Source of the DNA: Siderastrea siderea
Lineage: Eukaryota > Cnidaria > Anthozoa > Scleractinia > Rhizangiidae
Reading direction: 5' to 3'
NCBI GenBank assembly: GCA_964030785.1
Contig: OZ034978.1
Span: forward strand, 4,783,001 to 4,847,000
DNA: 64,000 nt
A program made the position numbers and the translations under genes. Shown here piece after piece: positions 30,916 through 44,484 of this stretch; position 1 is the stretch's first letter, and each line of letters begins with the position of its first letter. The notes under the pieces are model-generated. The model had not been told where the DNA came from and made no database searches. It saw nothing but the letters and a program-made list of their open reading frames with translations.

Positions 30916-33351
30916 ACTTTTTAAAGCGTTTTCACGGTTTGGTGCGGAAATATTAAAATCTATCTTTTGAGATAACATTTATGTTTCGAAACAGCAATCA
31001 ATATATATTGAGCTCGTTCCAAAGAATATTTGTTTAAACGTCTCAATTACTTCATTTGTCCGTAAACATCCGTTCTTAAGCTCATTTCAGAAATTTAAAT
31101 CACATGTCCCCTTGAAGAATACGTGCGCGGCCATCAGTAACTGAATACTCGACAGACAGTGTTTTGATTAGCCTACACTTCCTCTTATGCTGTGATAAAA
31201 ACGTCTATATGTCGTAGAGTCCTGACAGGTCACATAGATGTAATATTCAAAACGGTTTTAAGGGGCAAAACGGTATTTGTTAGACTAACATCACTTGTTG
31301 TGAGACACTGGAGAGGACCGACATTAATTTGTTAGTTTGTTTCCTCTTGTTATTCTCTATTTGAAAGTGCTTCAAGATCATTAGCTGTTTCTCTGGTTCT
31401 ATCCTTAGACTAGACTGTGCGTATTAAATCCAAAAAATGTAATTATCTGAAATTACAGCAGTGCCTTTCTGTGGTATTGTTTATCAGTACCGTGCATGCG
31501 AGTTCCAACGCCTTCCTTCCTTGATGAAATCCTTAAATATGACCATTGAGATGAAAGCTATTGAGCAGGACTTTCGCCATGCGCTGATTTTTATGCCACA
31601 CAAGGTGGTCCCAGTTTCGACCCCTTGGATAATATTCTAAAGTGCGACTAATGTTTACACACACAAAAGACAGAAGCGCTGTTTCTTCTTCGCAAAAAGC
31701 GATCTTGTTTCATTGACGAACTGGGGAACCTTTTCTCGTAGTGTCAAGGTTGATAAGACTTTAGCCAAGGGTGTGTAGCGTTCTTTTGATTTCGAGAACT
31801 AGGGTGATAGGCAACTTTTGTTTCAAGATTTGAGCTTCCAAGAGACTGAGACTTCTAAGAAAACACACACTGACATTTTACGTTTTTAATTTGTGGGAGT
31901 TTATCCATAAAACCACTTTCAGTTGTTAAGCGTAAGAAACAGCAGCTTTGAAGGTATTTCTCAGATTGCCGTTTAGTGGCTACAGCATTTTCACCACTGA
32001 TTTTCAATCGGCATCATATGAATGTTCCTTCTCAGACTCGAAATCACTTGTACAGCAAAATATATAGCTTCTGACAGGAATTAAAGTACCGCTCAGTTGC
32101 TTTCATTCGAATGGAAATATTTAAGGGTTTCATCCATGCAGTTAATATTTAGAACCACCGTGTTCAACACGGCAACCAATACCAAAGGAAGTGAAGTCAC
32201 AATTTGCCTCATTTGACTAGTGGTACAAACAGGGGGAAGATCTGCTTTGCAAAAACGTCGCATGGCCTATTTCAATCTTCCCCTTCCAATAATGTCATTA
32301 TAATGCGAAACTTGAAGAGCAACCAGTTCTGCTAGCTCAATGGTCTTAGAATGTATCGGCAAATTAGAATGAAAGGGCATCTGTTGGCAAATGAATTGGG
32401 CCGACAAGCTCTTCAAAAATACAACAGGCAATAAAAAGGTGGGGAAGACTATTATGAGTGAGCTTCCTTTAAATATGGCTAAAAATCCCTTAAAAGACTA
32501 AGGGTATAGGCTCGTTAAATTCTATGGTTTTGTTAGTTTCAGCTTCTACCTTCATTATCCCTTTGCTATTTCAAGTAATCGACAAATGCCTCAACAATGT
32601 TATGATGCAAGACCCCATAAATGTACTAATCTTTTATAATTCTTTTATGATTTTTGGAGTGTTAATCAAGAAGAAATAGCTAACACGAAGTAAATGGGGG
32701 CTGATTAATTTAAGTGAAATCGAGAAAACATGAGATTGTAAGATGACTGGAAATTAATTTTGAAGGGTATTTTATTTATGGATACCGACGTGCAGTGTTC
32801 GTATGGTGGCGGGCGTACTGGTCAATTATATATTTAAAAAAATCTGTTTGAAGTCTTTTTAAGTCCCCTATTTCGTGAAAACTTTTAGACACAACCCTGC
32901 CCCCTTTCCTGTGTCAGCTTGCAAAAGACAATGCTCTTCTCTGAAGCTTTAACAGTGAAGACTCTTTTATTTAGGCTGGGAAATTAGATGCTTGCATCAA
33001 GTGTCTTCTTTATCACCCAAAATCAAGAGACGAGAAAATGATAACAAGTTCAGCTATATTGGTTACACTGGTGAAAGCATGATTTATTGCCTTAAAAAAA
33101 TACAATTTGTGTTATAAATACATAACAAAGTGAAATGCAGTGGTTGTTATCACGTCCACGAAGCTGGGGCTTATGTATTTGTATATACGTACGAGAAAAC
33201 TAAGACCAAAACTACGGCTTTATACAAGTTATCAGTCCAGCACAATATTTTCTCCTGTTTAGTTTTAATATTTGGCGATTAATTTTTTTTTTGTAACAGC
33301 CATTTTAAATATTCACAAGCTAACCCTTTTCTCGTTTACGAAACATTTCAT

Positions 33352-33357
33352 TTTATT
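33352..33357 (-). promoter_or_regulatory. Candidate polyadenylation signal
   Basis: AATAAA on the minus strand 296 bp past the stop codon at 33653. It is the first such hexamer downstream of the stop and lies just beyond the homology shared with copy A, which lacks it at this place. Confidence 0.35.
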
Positions 33358-33652
33358 GCAAGATTCCCAAATTGTCTTTTGTTCCCTCTAATTGCTTACA
33401 GTCGTGACTTTTTACTGTTTAGACTAGAAAAACAACAATTACGTTGGCGTAAGCGTCCGGCGACTGTTGTCTGAATCCCTTAAGCTCCTCTCCTAAATTT
33501 TCAAGCATGACCTTTCGCTTAAGAATAACATTTTGCAAATAAATTGAGCTTAACCCTTCCGCTTAATTTTGCGAAAAGCGCATTTGAACGTCACAGACCG
33601 CACGTGTCTTCTCCCGTTCGTCGGTCAGCATATTCCGTGTCGATGATCTTTG

Positions 33653-36600
33653 CTAAACTTGTTTGTTCCTTGGTCTGTCTTTCACACATTCGTGGTCTTC
33701 ACAGATTAAACGTCGTTCATTGCATGGACAATCAGCGTCTTTTGTGCAATAACTTTTGAATATTCCTGGACACTGAAAAAGAATGGTTGTAAAACAAGTT
33801 AGTTACTAGAGTAGTTTTACTTAACCCAAGTTAGTTACTAGAATGGTTTTACTTAACCCGTAAAACAATTGCTAACACTTAGTGGCTCATATATAGTTGA
33901 AACTAAACAACAGAAAGCAATGGGAATAAGTGGGTAACAGTGACTAATAATTTAGCATCCATTTCACAGGTAAAATAAAAATCCCCCTAAGAAGTCAAAC
34001 CTTCTAAATTCAATATGGGGATCAACCTAAGACATATTTCAAATTGAAACTTGGTGTTTAACAAGGCAGAGCTGTTCATTGTTGCTTAAAGAAAGCAAAC
34101 GTGTATCAGTAGTGTAAAAGCCAGGATTGGCTGGACTGGCTGCATTTCAAAACGGTCGCCAAAATATATCACAACAATGACACAGATGGAGTTGTCTTCT
34201 GTTGCTCATAGCGTCAGGCTGGTTAAGAATGCATTGCTGATACTTTCGCCCTGGTTGAATACAACTGCAGAGCTGGTACTTTTGTTCTGGTCAGTAGACG
34301 GTACAGTGCTACAGCATTCGCTCCTGATTGGTTCCCGTATCACTGGCGTCATACCAATTATCCAGCACAGCGATGGGAAAGCGAAATTGCAGTCGACCGG
34401 AAGTGCCGCTTTTTGTGTAAAGAAAATAAAGCCTGAAATATTGTCTTATTCGTGACACTCTTTGAATTGACAACGACGACCGGAAATTTTGATAAAATTT
34501 AATCGTGCAGGAATTGATTTTAGCAAATAAATCCTACAGAATTAAGGAGTTAATAAATACGGAAATATCATTATTATAGTCAGTTGGGAATTTAACAAAT
34601 CAAAAACATTCTGAGAGGCTTTATTATACTAACATATTGAACAATAAATATACCCATAACATGTCAAGGCTGCAAAAGTATCCTTTTTTCGGTAAAAAGC
34701 CGGAAGTCAAAGCTGGGTTTTAGCAGAAGGGATAGTCTTATACCGAATTTTCTTATTAAACTTCCCGGTTGAAGCATCAAGCAAGGGTGGTTTCTATTTA
34801 CATGTCTATCGTGGCATGTTATAAGCTTTCCACTACGAAGAATGTAACACATACTATTAAATTACTTAGAAACGCCCTAAATGTTATGCAAAAGACAGGC
34901 TTTTAAAATAGCGTCTGTTTCCTAGGATTTACCTCTTTCGCAATTTACTTTGGAAGTATTCTCGTCATTAGCAATATCAAGAGACAGTGAATGAAATTAA
35001 CAATGCAGTGACTTACCGGTTGACTTCTGATGATTTCGTCAATGATACTTGGTCTCTCGCATTTGTGTTCGTAGTTGCAGATCAACGTAGAATTATGGTG
35101 GTTCAGGCATGCGCATTCAATGTCCTCGACACATGGCCGACCTCGGACCTTAGAACACTGAAAATGAAAACATGGCAAAAACAATAAATATTCCAACTTT
35201 TAAAACCATCTTCCGGTTTGTTGCGGAAATTTTAATAATTAATAATATGTCTATGTATCAATTCGAGGAAGTGTGACTAGTCATTCTGCTGTTATTATTT
35301 TTTGAGATTACTCTGTGTAATTTCAAACAGCAGTCATATTAAGTTATATTTGCGAAGAATATTTATTTTGTCATCTAAATGAATTTATCGGCCTCCGTAA
35401 ACATCCGTTCTTCGACTACTTTCTGAATTTCAAATCATGTGCCCCATTGAATAACACGCGCGCGAGTGGAAAGAACATCGCGCGTGGCCATCAGTTTTCT
35501 CATGTCAGGGAAATGGCATACTGACTACTCGACAGTGTTTTGAATAGTCTACTTTAACTAGTCACTTGATCTTATGCTAGGATTAAAAAAACGACCATAG
35601 GTCGTAGACTCCTGACAGGTGACATAAAGATTATGTTAAAAGCGATTTTTTAAGGACAAAATGGTAAATTCCCAGACTTGCATTAGCTGTTGTCCGGGAG
35701 AGAATTGACATTTGTTTGTTTCCTCTTATTATTTTCTATTAACAACAGTGTTTCAATATCCCCAGTTCTGTCCTCAATTCCAAGGTTCTAACTTTAGCGC
35801 GCCGTGTGAACGAAATTCTAAACTGTAATCACTCAAATGACAGCAGTGCTTTCTCGTGGTACTATTTATCAGTGCCGTGCATGCGAGTTCCAATGCTTGC
35901 CTCGCTTGATGAAATCGTTAAATATGACGACTAAGATGAAAGCTATTGAGCAGCAATATCGCCTGGTGCTGATTGTTATGCAAGGTGGTACAAGATGGCT
36001 CTACTTTTGAGCCTCTGGATGAAATTCTTAAGTGTGGCTACCCAAAAGACAGCTGCGCTGTTCCTTCTTCGCAAAAAATGATCTTTTCTTTCATTCATGG
36101 ACTTGAAACCGCCGGAGTTTTCGCGTGTTAGGAGCGATAAAATTTGTCTTTTGGGTGTGTTGAGTTCTTTGAATTTTGAGGTACGAATGCAGCGACTTTT
36201 CGGTTTCCAAAATTTGAGACTCGAAAAGCGGCTGAAGTTAATGTTAAAAAAGAGTTCCTTTGTCTTCACTTCAAGTTTGATACCTTGAGATTTCATCAGT
36301 CCACAGAGTCGAAAATGAGAACCACGTTTTGCAGCATAAGAAACGGTACCACAGCGCAAAAAGTATTGTTCAGATTGTTCAGTGACTACATCTGAATCTT
36401 CCCCTCACATCCCGAACATATAAGAACCGCTTCTACGGCATGCCAGTTCAGTAGTAACCTTTCTGCTGGTTGCATGTGTTGATTTCCGTAAAGTTAAGTT
36501 TTATCATTTTGGCCCCAAACTCTGAATCCTGTCCTTATCTAGTATAACCAATTTGATAAGCGAGAGTTTTCTTTGGTTGGCATATTCCAGTATTTTTATA

Positions 36601-37643
36601 CATTGTGTACGATATATAGTTCAACTGCCTGTTGTTCTCACGCTCAGAATTGTCGCTCGGCGCACGGTTCAGTGTATTTAAGACAAAATTTCTCTGAAAT
36701 GATCCGGTAACATACTCTTCCTCTGTAGAATATGAGACACTCGCGTTAATTTCCTTCATTCGGTAATTTTACCTTTGTCCCCCGTGAGTCTCTTTAAGTA
36801 GCGTTTTAATTCTTAATAGAACGGCGTTATGCGCGCCTTGTGACGCGGAGAGAAATGATGATGAATTTCTAGTAATAGACACGAACGTTTCTTTGCTATT
36901 ACAAGGTAATAAATAGCACCAAAGGAAAGTACTGCTCAGCAATTTACATTTACTGGTCACACTTTTGAATTTCATCCACAGACTCAAAAGTTAAAACCAC
37001 CTTGTACAGCCTAATAAACAGCACCACAGGAAAGTACTGCTCAGTAGCTTTTATTTGAATGGTCACACTTTGGGATTTTATCCACAGACTCAAAAGTTAG
37101 AACACCGTTGTACAGCATAATAAAAAGTACCGCAGGAACGTCCTGCTCGGTAGCTTTCATTTGAATGGTCATACTTTAGGACTTCATGCACTCACTTGTA
37201 CAACATAGTAACCAGCACCAATGGAAATGAAATCAAAATTTGCCTCTGGAAACGGAAAAGAAAACAGAGCGAAGACTTGCAAAAATGTGATTCCGCTCAC
37301 AAAAAGCGTGACTTTTGTATCTTCCGTTCTCAAGAAAATCCTTATACTGGAACAAAATGAACGTAAACAGTGCAGCTCAGTAGATATCAACTGAATGGTC
37401 ACACTTCTGTTATTCGTCCGCAGAATAAAAAGTTTGAATCAACGTTAAGTAATTCATGGTTTGATTCTTGTTAACTGAAGGAAATATAATCAAGGAAGTA
37501 GAATACCTGTAAACGGAAAACGAAATAACAAGAAAACTTACGTGTACTTGGTGCTGTTGACGAATACGTTGGCGCGTAGGTTTCGCTTCCGTCAAGACCA
37601 CTGCAGCCACCAACAGGACGAAGAGAAATTTAAACAGCCCCAT
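33653..37643 (-). CDS. Secreted protein with two six-cysteine domains
   Basis: Three phase-0 exons: 37643-37542, 35157-35017 and 33772-33653 (34, 47 and 39 codons plus TAG), all with strong GT-AG sites, giving 120 residues. Exon 1 starts MGLFKFLFVLLVAAVVLTEA, a textbook signal peptide, then a basic KPTRQRIRQQ stretch. Exon 2 holds C-x7-C-x5-C-x-C-x9-C-x5-C, exon 3 C-x7-C-x5-C-x-C-x6-C-x4-C, so each exon is one disulfide-rich module and the two are ancient repeats of each other. The ATG at 37643 is chosen because the hydrophobic core follows at once. I do not recognise the family. Secreted Cys-rich peptides in cnidarians serve as venom, antimicrobial, skeletal or signalling proteins, and nothing here decides between them. 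Exons 2 and 3 are duplicated downstream. Confidence 0.75.
36907..37206. repeat. Tandem array of a monomer of about 105 bp
   Basis: Three head-to-tail copies (36907-37011, 37012-37117, 37118-37206). The shared parts are GGAAAGTACTGCTCAGTAGC, TTTGAATGGTCACACTTT, GATTT(C/T)ATCCACAGACTC and CACCTTGTACAGC. Decayed single copies are scattered at about 31,545, 32,085, 36,340, 37,370, 37,945, 38,800, 42,340, 42,430, 45,130, 45,555 and 45,650, all in the same orientation. Confidence 0.75.
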
Positions 37644-37769
37644 TGCAATCGCTTTCCAAACTAAAATGAAGCACAGAGTGCAAGTCAGTGTTAAAGTGTT
37701 GCTCAGACAACACCCATTTTTGATCATGACGAAAGCGCCAAAGCATTCTCATTACGATAAATGACAGGT

Positions 37770-37779
37770 TTAAATATAT
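37770..37779 (-). promoter_or_regulatory. Candidate TATA box of the Cys-rich gene
   Basis: Minus-strand GATATATTTA about 130 bp upstream of the chosen ATG. It would place a start site near 37,740 and a 5' leader of about 100 bp. Composition alone makes such a match fairly likely by chance. Confidence 0.3.
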
Positions 37780-40700
37780 CGGAAACAATTTACTAAGAAT
37801 ACAGCTTTATGCCTGAAGGCAGAGATAAGCCAAGCGAATAGGTCAAAACACTTTACTCCCTTAGAGTGACATGTGAAATTTGACATGAGTTTGTAAATTA
37901 TCCACGGTGTAAAATCTCAATTGACAAACGATAAGCAAAACAGGAACGCACTACTCAATAGCTTTGACTTGAGTATTGGTACTTTGAAAATGTTATCGAC
38001 TAACTCAATGATTGCAACCAAGTTGCATGACTTTAAGAGTTGACTCTGGGATGTTAAGTGGATTTCGAGTGTCACCGAATTAGCACACACAGGCATAACG
38101 AGATCAAACCAGATTACTGTCATCTGCTTGTCGACAACGGAAATTAGTAGCACGCGTTCAAAACTAAGACAAGCTTATTTCAATTAGTAAACTTGCGACA
38201 CGAATTTTGCTAATTGCGGGAGAAGCGTGTTGGCATTCATAGACGTTATATAACAAGATTGTTTTCAATGTTGATCTATACTTGCTAAAGAACAAGAAAT
38301 GTGGATCGTGCCCCGATGTTTTGAAATCGTGCATAGCGCCGGGGTTTAGGCCTTGAAATGTAAACTTAAATGAAAGGACCCCTCCTTTGGAAAACAGAAG
38401 CAATTGAATAAAGCCGTTGTCTCTCATGAGAATAAGTCAACAAATCTGCTAAGTTCATTTCAGGCAGGGCGCAGGCCAACAGAAAGATTGGTCGTTGACT
38501 TCTTAGCCCTTGTTTTTTTTGTCATCTTACAACAGAATACCATTGTTAAGTAAAACAGTGTTGTTTTTTAAAATAAATCTACGTTTTCAATACACGTGTT
38601 CTGATACCAGGGGACAATCTCAATTCTCATGTAAATATTTATTGCGCCATTTTTTTCTAAGTGCCTTCGATAAAATAAATATTTGGATAAGTACATCCTT
38701 TGCTTGAGATCACGCGAACTCGACAGATTCTTAAAAGTCTTTCCTCTTGTATGTACTTTCAGTCTCCAGGAGGCGAACAAGGAGTCACTGATGAAATGTG
38801 GTCTTGCTTTTCAGTCCGTAGATGAAATCCTATTGTGTGACAACTCACATGAAAGCTATTGACCAGGACGTTCTTGTTGTGCTGTGTTTGATGATGTACT
38901 AGGTGGTTCTAACTTCTCACCCCTGCGACCATTTTTGTAAATGAAAGCTGAAAGTAGACTTAGTGGTACTGTTTAGTATACTGTGTAAGTTGGTATATCT
39001 GAACTAAGTAATCTGTGATGAAATCCTGTTGACTTGAAAGCTAGCGAGAAGTATTTCTTATTGTTCTCGTGTTTCAATTTTCTCCAAGCGAACGTTTGGC
39101 ACAATTCGCCAAATCTTAATAATTCAGTTGGCAATCTAAAACAACTCAGATTCCTTAGTCTCAAACTTTCAAGCTCCAAAGTCGAGGATTTTATAGAGGA
39201 AGTACCTTGTTGAACGTTGAAAGCTCAGCAACAATCTAAAAATACATCCCTGACAGGTATAATGTCAGAAGCTTTGCATCTTAACCAAGGCAAATGTTAA
39301 TGTTTTAACCATCCGTTCACTGCAAATGTTTTTTTTTTCGGTCACTAAGAATCAATATTTTAGGTTTAATCCAATTTCTAAACTTCTTTGCATGAGATAC
39401 GGAAAGTAAGCAATAGTGTATCACCTTTTGGTGACTTTGGTCACATGCAATACTTAATGGCAGGCTGATTACATCACATCAGAATTCATCATCATTTGAG
39501 ACTGAAGTTTACTCGTTTATCTTTCAACATCGCGCACTTGAATTTCTTCCACTTAAAACAAATGCAGGCAATAGTAGATAAGGGACTACTGAAAAACAAA
39601 ATACAACTGCATGCATGAAATTGCCTGATCAAAAAATCAAAGGCCACACTTAAAATATGAATGTTGTAGCCTTAGAAACTTTGGGAGAGCACTTGAAATT
39701 ACACAAATTGCTTTGCGTGCCTCCAAACCCGCTTGTCTCAAGTAAAGTGAGAAATCAATCATCAAGACTTCTCGACAGATTTCCCGGACTTGAAGCAAGC
39801 TTTAGCGGCGGTTAAAAATCTCAGTTCGTACTCAGGAAACACCACTTTTTGTCGGAAATCATTTTTATCACTTTTCTTCTTCCGACCATTCAGTTCGACA
39901 ACATCTGCAGGATCATCAAAACAAAGAGAAGTGCTTCACTGGGGTTTCTTAGGAATTAGTAATCAGAACTAGTGAAGGTTAATGAAAAGATGACAACAAT
40001 TTAGAGAATTCAATTCTATTTTAATTTGTTTTGTGCTTAATGCCCTTCCCGGTCTAAACCCTTTTTTGGGGTTTCCAGAACCAGCGCATGATGTCGGATT
40101 GTGACCATCTTCGGAATTTTTCCGGAAATTGTCGGAAATTTTCGGTCGATTTTTATTGTTTCCATCCACTTTATCTTGTAACTGATATGCTATTGGAAAA
40201 TTACAGGTTTATTGATCCCATAAAAAATTGCCAAGGAAAAATTCTTTGGAACTATTGTACGCCATATTCTCCGTTTTTACGACTTCAAATTACATTTCAA
40301 ACATATTTTGCTGTTGATGCAGGATGTCATACGAACTTGGAGAAAAAAGTAACAGAAACGCGTTGGTTTTTCTAGAAAAGTAATTCCAGGCCATCCCAAC
40401 TGTCTTCACGTTTTCGCCAACGAAGAAGAAAACTTGGTTCCCTGTAAACAGTACCGAATGGTGTCCCTTAGTTCGCGGTTTCAAAGGTGTCAAACTGAGT
40501 TGAACTGACAGTGCGTTCGCGTTAATGCTCCCTCGTTATCACATGTTCGATTTTTAAATTAAGTATTTCCTTTTTCCAAAGCAACCAAAGCGATCGAGTT
40601 CAGTATTAAGATCCTTCTTTAACTGAATAACAGTTGAAATAAGTTTAAAAGCCGGAACTTTGTTGTCAGCATAGCATGCAAGTATGAAAGATAATGCATG

Positions 40701-40877
40701 ATGCTCTTGAAACTCGCGTTTTGAAATAACATGTTCTGCTGCATTGTTTCATCGTAAAAGTTTCTTTTACACAGACCATTTCTTTTTTTAGATCCTTGCA
40801 AGGATTTTTGCCGCACTTTTTTGTTGTAATCTGTCGGCGATTTGATTGAGAACCCAAAGAAACTTTGACGTATTTTC
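37780..40877. other. No gene seen
   Basis: AT-rich. Contains decayed copies of the 105-bp monomer near 37,945 and 38,800-38,890. The short frames on both strands have no domain, signal peptide or splice context I would defend. Confidence 0.5.
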
Positions 40878-41295
40878 CCCAGGGGTACTCTATAGTGATT
40901 TGTACGGGGAGGCTCCGCCTGGAGGTTTAAACCCTTACCATTTAATATACTACTTTTGATCGAAACCGTACCTCAGCCACGTACTAGAACAAAAATTCAT
41001 TTTTTTTGTACCTCAAAAATGAGCCAAAACAGTAAATCATCACCGGTTTGGTCGTTCGAATGCTCCATGGTGTCATATACTTTTGCGTTGTGATTTCTGC
41101 CGAAATTTAATAAACACCTTTTTAGTGCTTAGACGTAGCTGCTGGCTATTTTTGGTTGAAGGTGAACTTCGGCGATCCTTAATTTAAACACAAACAGCAA
41201 ATTTATCCACCCTTTCGTACACTGCAAGTGTACAAAAGACACCTTTTCGGAAGGAGCATCCCCGTTCAGGGAGTCCCCCCTCCCCCGGGAATTTC
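40878..41295. mobile_element. Non-coding inverted-repeat element, second copy
   Basis: Left end CCCAGGGGTACTCTATAGTG then TGTACGGGGAGGCTCCGCC. Right end carries the diverged complement (GGAGCATCCCCGTTCAGGGA, GTCCCCCCTCCCCCGGG). Same family as 27195-27590, more decayed. Confidence 0.5.
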
Positions 41296-44200
41296 CTCTC
41301 ATCGCATGCCCTGTACACGACATTTCAAAATTGCAGTCAAATTGCCGCGGTATCGCCAAAAAAAGTGCAGCAGAAAATGGCGGGTGATCCAAACAGTCGA
41401 GTTGAAATCGCACTCTAAATCATCGAAAAAAAAATCGCTGCTGAGGTGGCATCAAAATCGCCCTTAAAGAGGCTTAAACGGCCCTTAAAGTTGCATCAAG
41501 TTACCAGTTGCTCCTGCTGTTTACAGATTGACTTATTCTTTTATCTACTCCGCAATATGTTGCGGTGTCAAGTTTGAAAAACAGGAAGAAGAGTGAAAAA
41601 CCGCATTACAAGTGTTTGTGATTAAGCTGACGAGATAGACAAAAGAAAATACCTTCACAACAAGTGCCGGCCTCCTCGGAATTTTGCTTGCTGGGAATAC
41701 AGAAAAATGTTTTTCGCCGAGAAATAACTGTGGTTTGGGGGTTTTATACTGTGTTGGCAAGACAAAAAAGCCGAGCATGGTGTTAATGCTAACTGAAAAC
41801 TGTGGTCTTACTCAAGCACCGACAAGCAAAAGAGAAAGCATTTTTCCGCCCAAAAATTGTTGTGGTTTTTTATTTTAGTGAGTGAGACAACATTGACAAG
41901 ATTGGTAATTGAAAAACAAAGAACCAAGGCAATTTTCACTTCAAGCCCTTGAATGCCTGAATAGTTAGCATTTCGTAATCAAGACGATTCTAATAAAAAA
42001 GATACATTGTATTAATTCAATGTTTGTTTTTTGATAAGGAAAAGTACTCAAAAATTCTCGATGTCCTGACTATGTAACGTGACAATGGGCGTACGAACGC
42101 GGTCCAAAGCGGTGATGCCATTTCGCAAACATGCATACATTTTGCCGACATCTTGCGTGAGTATAGTTCCACGTGCTGAATTGAATTCGAATTAATACTG
42201 ATTTCGACTGAAATGAAAAGTTTTAACGCTTGTCAGTAAGTACACAAACTACAAAAAGCGACAATTTGAGGGACTTAAATAGAGCCTTACTTTTACAACT
42301 GCATGGAAAAAAGAACAGCTTATGAAAGAAACAAAGAACAGCTTATGAAAGTACTGCACAATAGTACATTTAAGTTGGTCACACTTTAGGATTTCATCCA
42401 CAGACCCAAAACTTAGAACTACTTAAAAAGCATTGTTCAAATGGATGGTCACAATTTAGGATGTCATCCATATACTCAACTGTTTGAATCAGTTAATTTA
42501 TTGATTTGAAGCCCTGCCTTTGACAGCAAAAAGGGTAAAATACGTTAGAGTTTTCAAGACTTCATATCATTTTGGCGGTAGTAATTGTGGTCTGATTAGC
42601 GACTGATTCGTAATAAAATAATAAATTGAACTGATTTTATTTGAGTCTTTCCGTTACCTTTTTTTGGAACGGAACCCAGCTTAACTTAATATAGCAACTC
42701 AGGAAATTGTCAATGACCAGCGGGCTATTAAAAGTTCTGATCACGTTATACAGGGCTTAAAACCTGGATGAACGGCTGATCAAACAAAAGGAGAAGAATC
42801 GCGCTCTAGGAATTTTGTTATCTCACCCTGGCAACGTTTTTTTCTTTCGCTTGACCAAAAGATTCAAACAGTTACACGCTTTGCTTATTACACACATTCC
42901 TCAGCGGAAAATCAGTGGTTAGGTTGAAAATTGTATTCAATTTTGTAAAATTGTTTCGTGGAACGTTTAATTTACTAGGACAATCTCTTTCTGGCATTTC
43001 GGAACAAATGGAATACTCACAGATAGCCTTGTGAGTTCCTCTTCAAAACTGCGAGTAAAAGACTTGGCAAAAATTTGTTTACCTCTTAAGACTCGTGATG
43101 GACAATGAGCTGTAGAAATTCCATCAGTTACTGACTAGAAAAAGGCTGAAGGTCTATAGTGTACTTATATTGGTCACAAACCTTTTTAAGTTCCTTTGTT
43201 TCACAGTATTAAATGTCTTCGTCTATTGTCCTCGGCGACCTTTGCCTATTTTCTCGCTGGCACGGAATAAAATTGATTCCACAAGTTAGCTCCGCAGCCT
43301 GACTGACGTAATAATTTAACTAGCAGTTTCTGTAAAATTCACACATTTATATGCTTGTGATCAGAAATATCATGCCGAAATAAGTATGTCCGAAATTTTA
43401 CCGGACAATGCCACTCCCCCCCACACGGGGTGCCAAAAAGAAAAAGGTCAATCGATCGTAAAGAAAGAGTTTGAATATTTGGGCGATTTGTAATTGTCAT
43501 AAAATTTCTACAGTAAAGCTACAATGTAGTTATATATTGCATCTGCATATGCAGAGTGGAGGAGTATGCATGGATAAAATGACTCCGGACCATACTATTT
43601 TTTTAATTAGAGGACCGAGTATTATGAAAGCCTGACCTTTCATCAAAGATCGAGTTGAGCTAAACTTAACAACGGAATCGCTAAGGAATTTAGTGAGCGA
43701 ATGTTCCAGAATTGAAAATCGGGTTGTAGTATCTCTACGTTGAATCAAAGTTATGTCCGCATCGACAAGCATCTTTTTAGATATAAATTGCTGTCAAGCT
43801 GGCCGACATTTTACCCGAAATTGTTTCAAATTATCGAAAATTTGATCATAAATATTGCCGTTTTCTTTCTTTGTGGGAGGTGTTTGAACGCTTCTTTTAC
43901 AATAACGTTCTGAACATGCCAGTGGTTTTAGTACAATAGTTTCCTACACGCATTCGTTTTCATACGTTCACACAACCCACCGTGCAAGCTGTTTCAATGG
44001 TTAGTTGTATCAATCATACTGCAATTATACGATAGATAAAAGACATTTCAGAAATAGCTGAAATGTGTTCTACTCTTTGAACATGCTTACGATGAATGTG
44101 TTGAGCTATCTGTGTTTCTACAGGGACAATTTATCTTATTCAGGACAGAACATGGGCGGGCGCAGTTGGATAAGAGTTTGCCCCACGGAAATATGGCGCA

Positions 44201-44482
44201 GCCGTAAGAGTGATTCCGGCAACCGGCCCGTGTTGGTGCGGTGTAATGTCCTGTAATGACATGGATGTATGTGGGTCGAGTTGTATTTATTTCAAGCCTT
44301 GTTCTACTTATAGTCTGCGGGATCTCTGGATTTCCCTTTCCACTACGAAAGCATCCTGTTTTCTTAAGTAACATCTGGCGAAAATACGTGTTTCTTAAAA
44401 GGCAAAAGGCCAAAAACCAAAGGGAAGTTTAAACAGGGTTTAACAGAACCGTGGCTTAACTCGAAATTAAATTGGTCAACCC
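41296..44482. other. No gene seen
   Basis: AT-rich spacer with two decayed 105-bp monomers at 42,340-42,480. A short direct duplication (AAGAACAGCTTATGAAAG) occurs at about 42,310-42,350. No supported gene. Confidence 0.5.
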
Positions 44483-44484
44483 GA

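Larger units (their letters stand above)
28000..32215 (-). repeat. Tandem segmental duplication, copy A
   Basis: Aligns with 32340-37245 in the same order over most of its length. Anchors include AGTCGTGACTTTTTAACTG (28127 vs 33402), the third exon of the cysteine-rich gene, AAACGGTCGCCAAAATATAT (28977 vs 34150), the second exon, and GTGCATGCGAGTTCCAA (31493 vs 35875). Copy A carries three MITE insertions that copy B lacks. It contains no signal-peptide exon. Confidence 0.82.
32340..37245 (-). repeat. Tandem segmental duplication, copy B
   Basis: Partner of 28000-32215. It starts with the GGCAATAAAAAGGTGGGGAAG region (like 28055-28070) and carries about 0.9 kb (32,500-33,400) not seen in copy A. 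It contains the intact second and third exons. Homology fades at about 37,245, between these exons and the signal-peptide exon. Confidence 0.8.
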
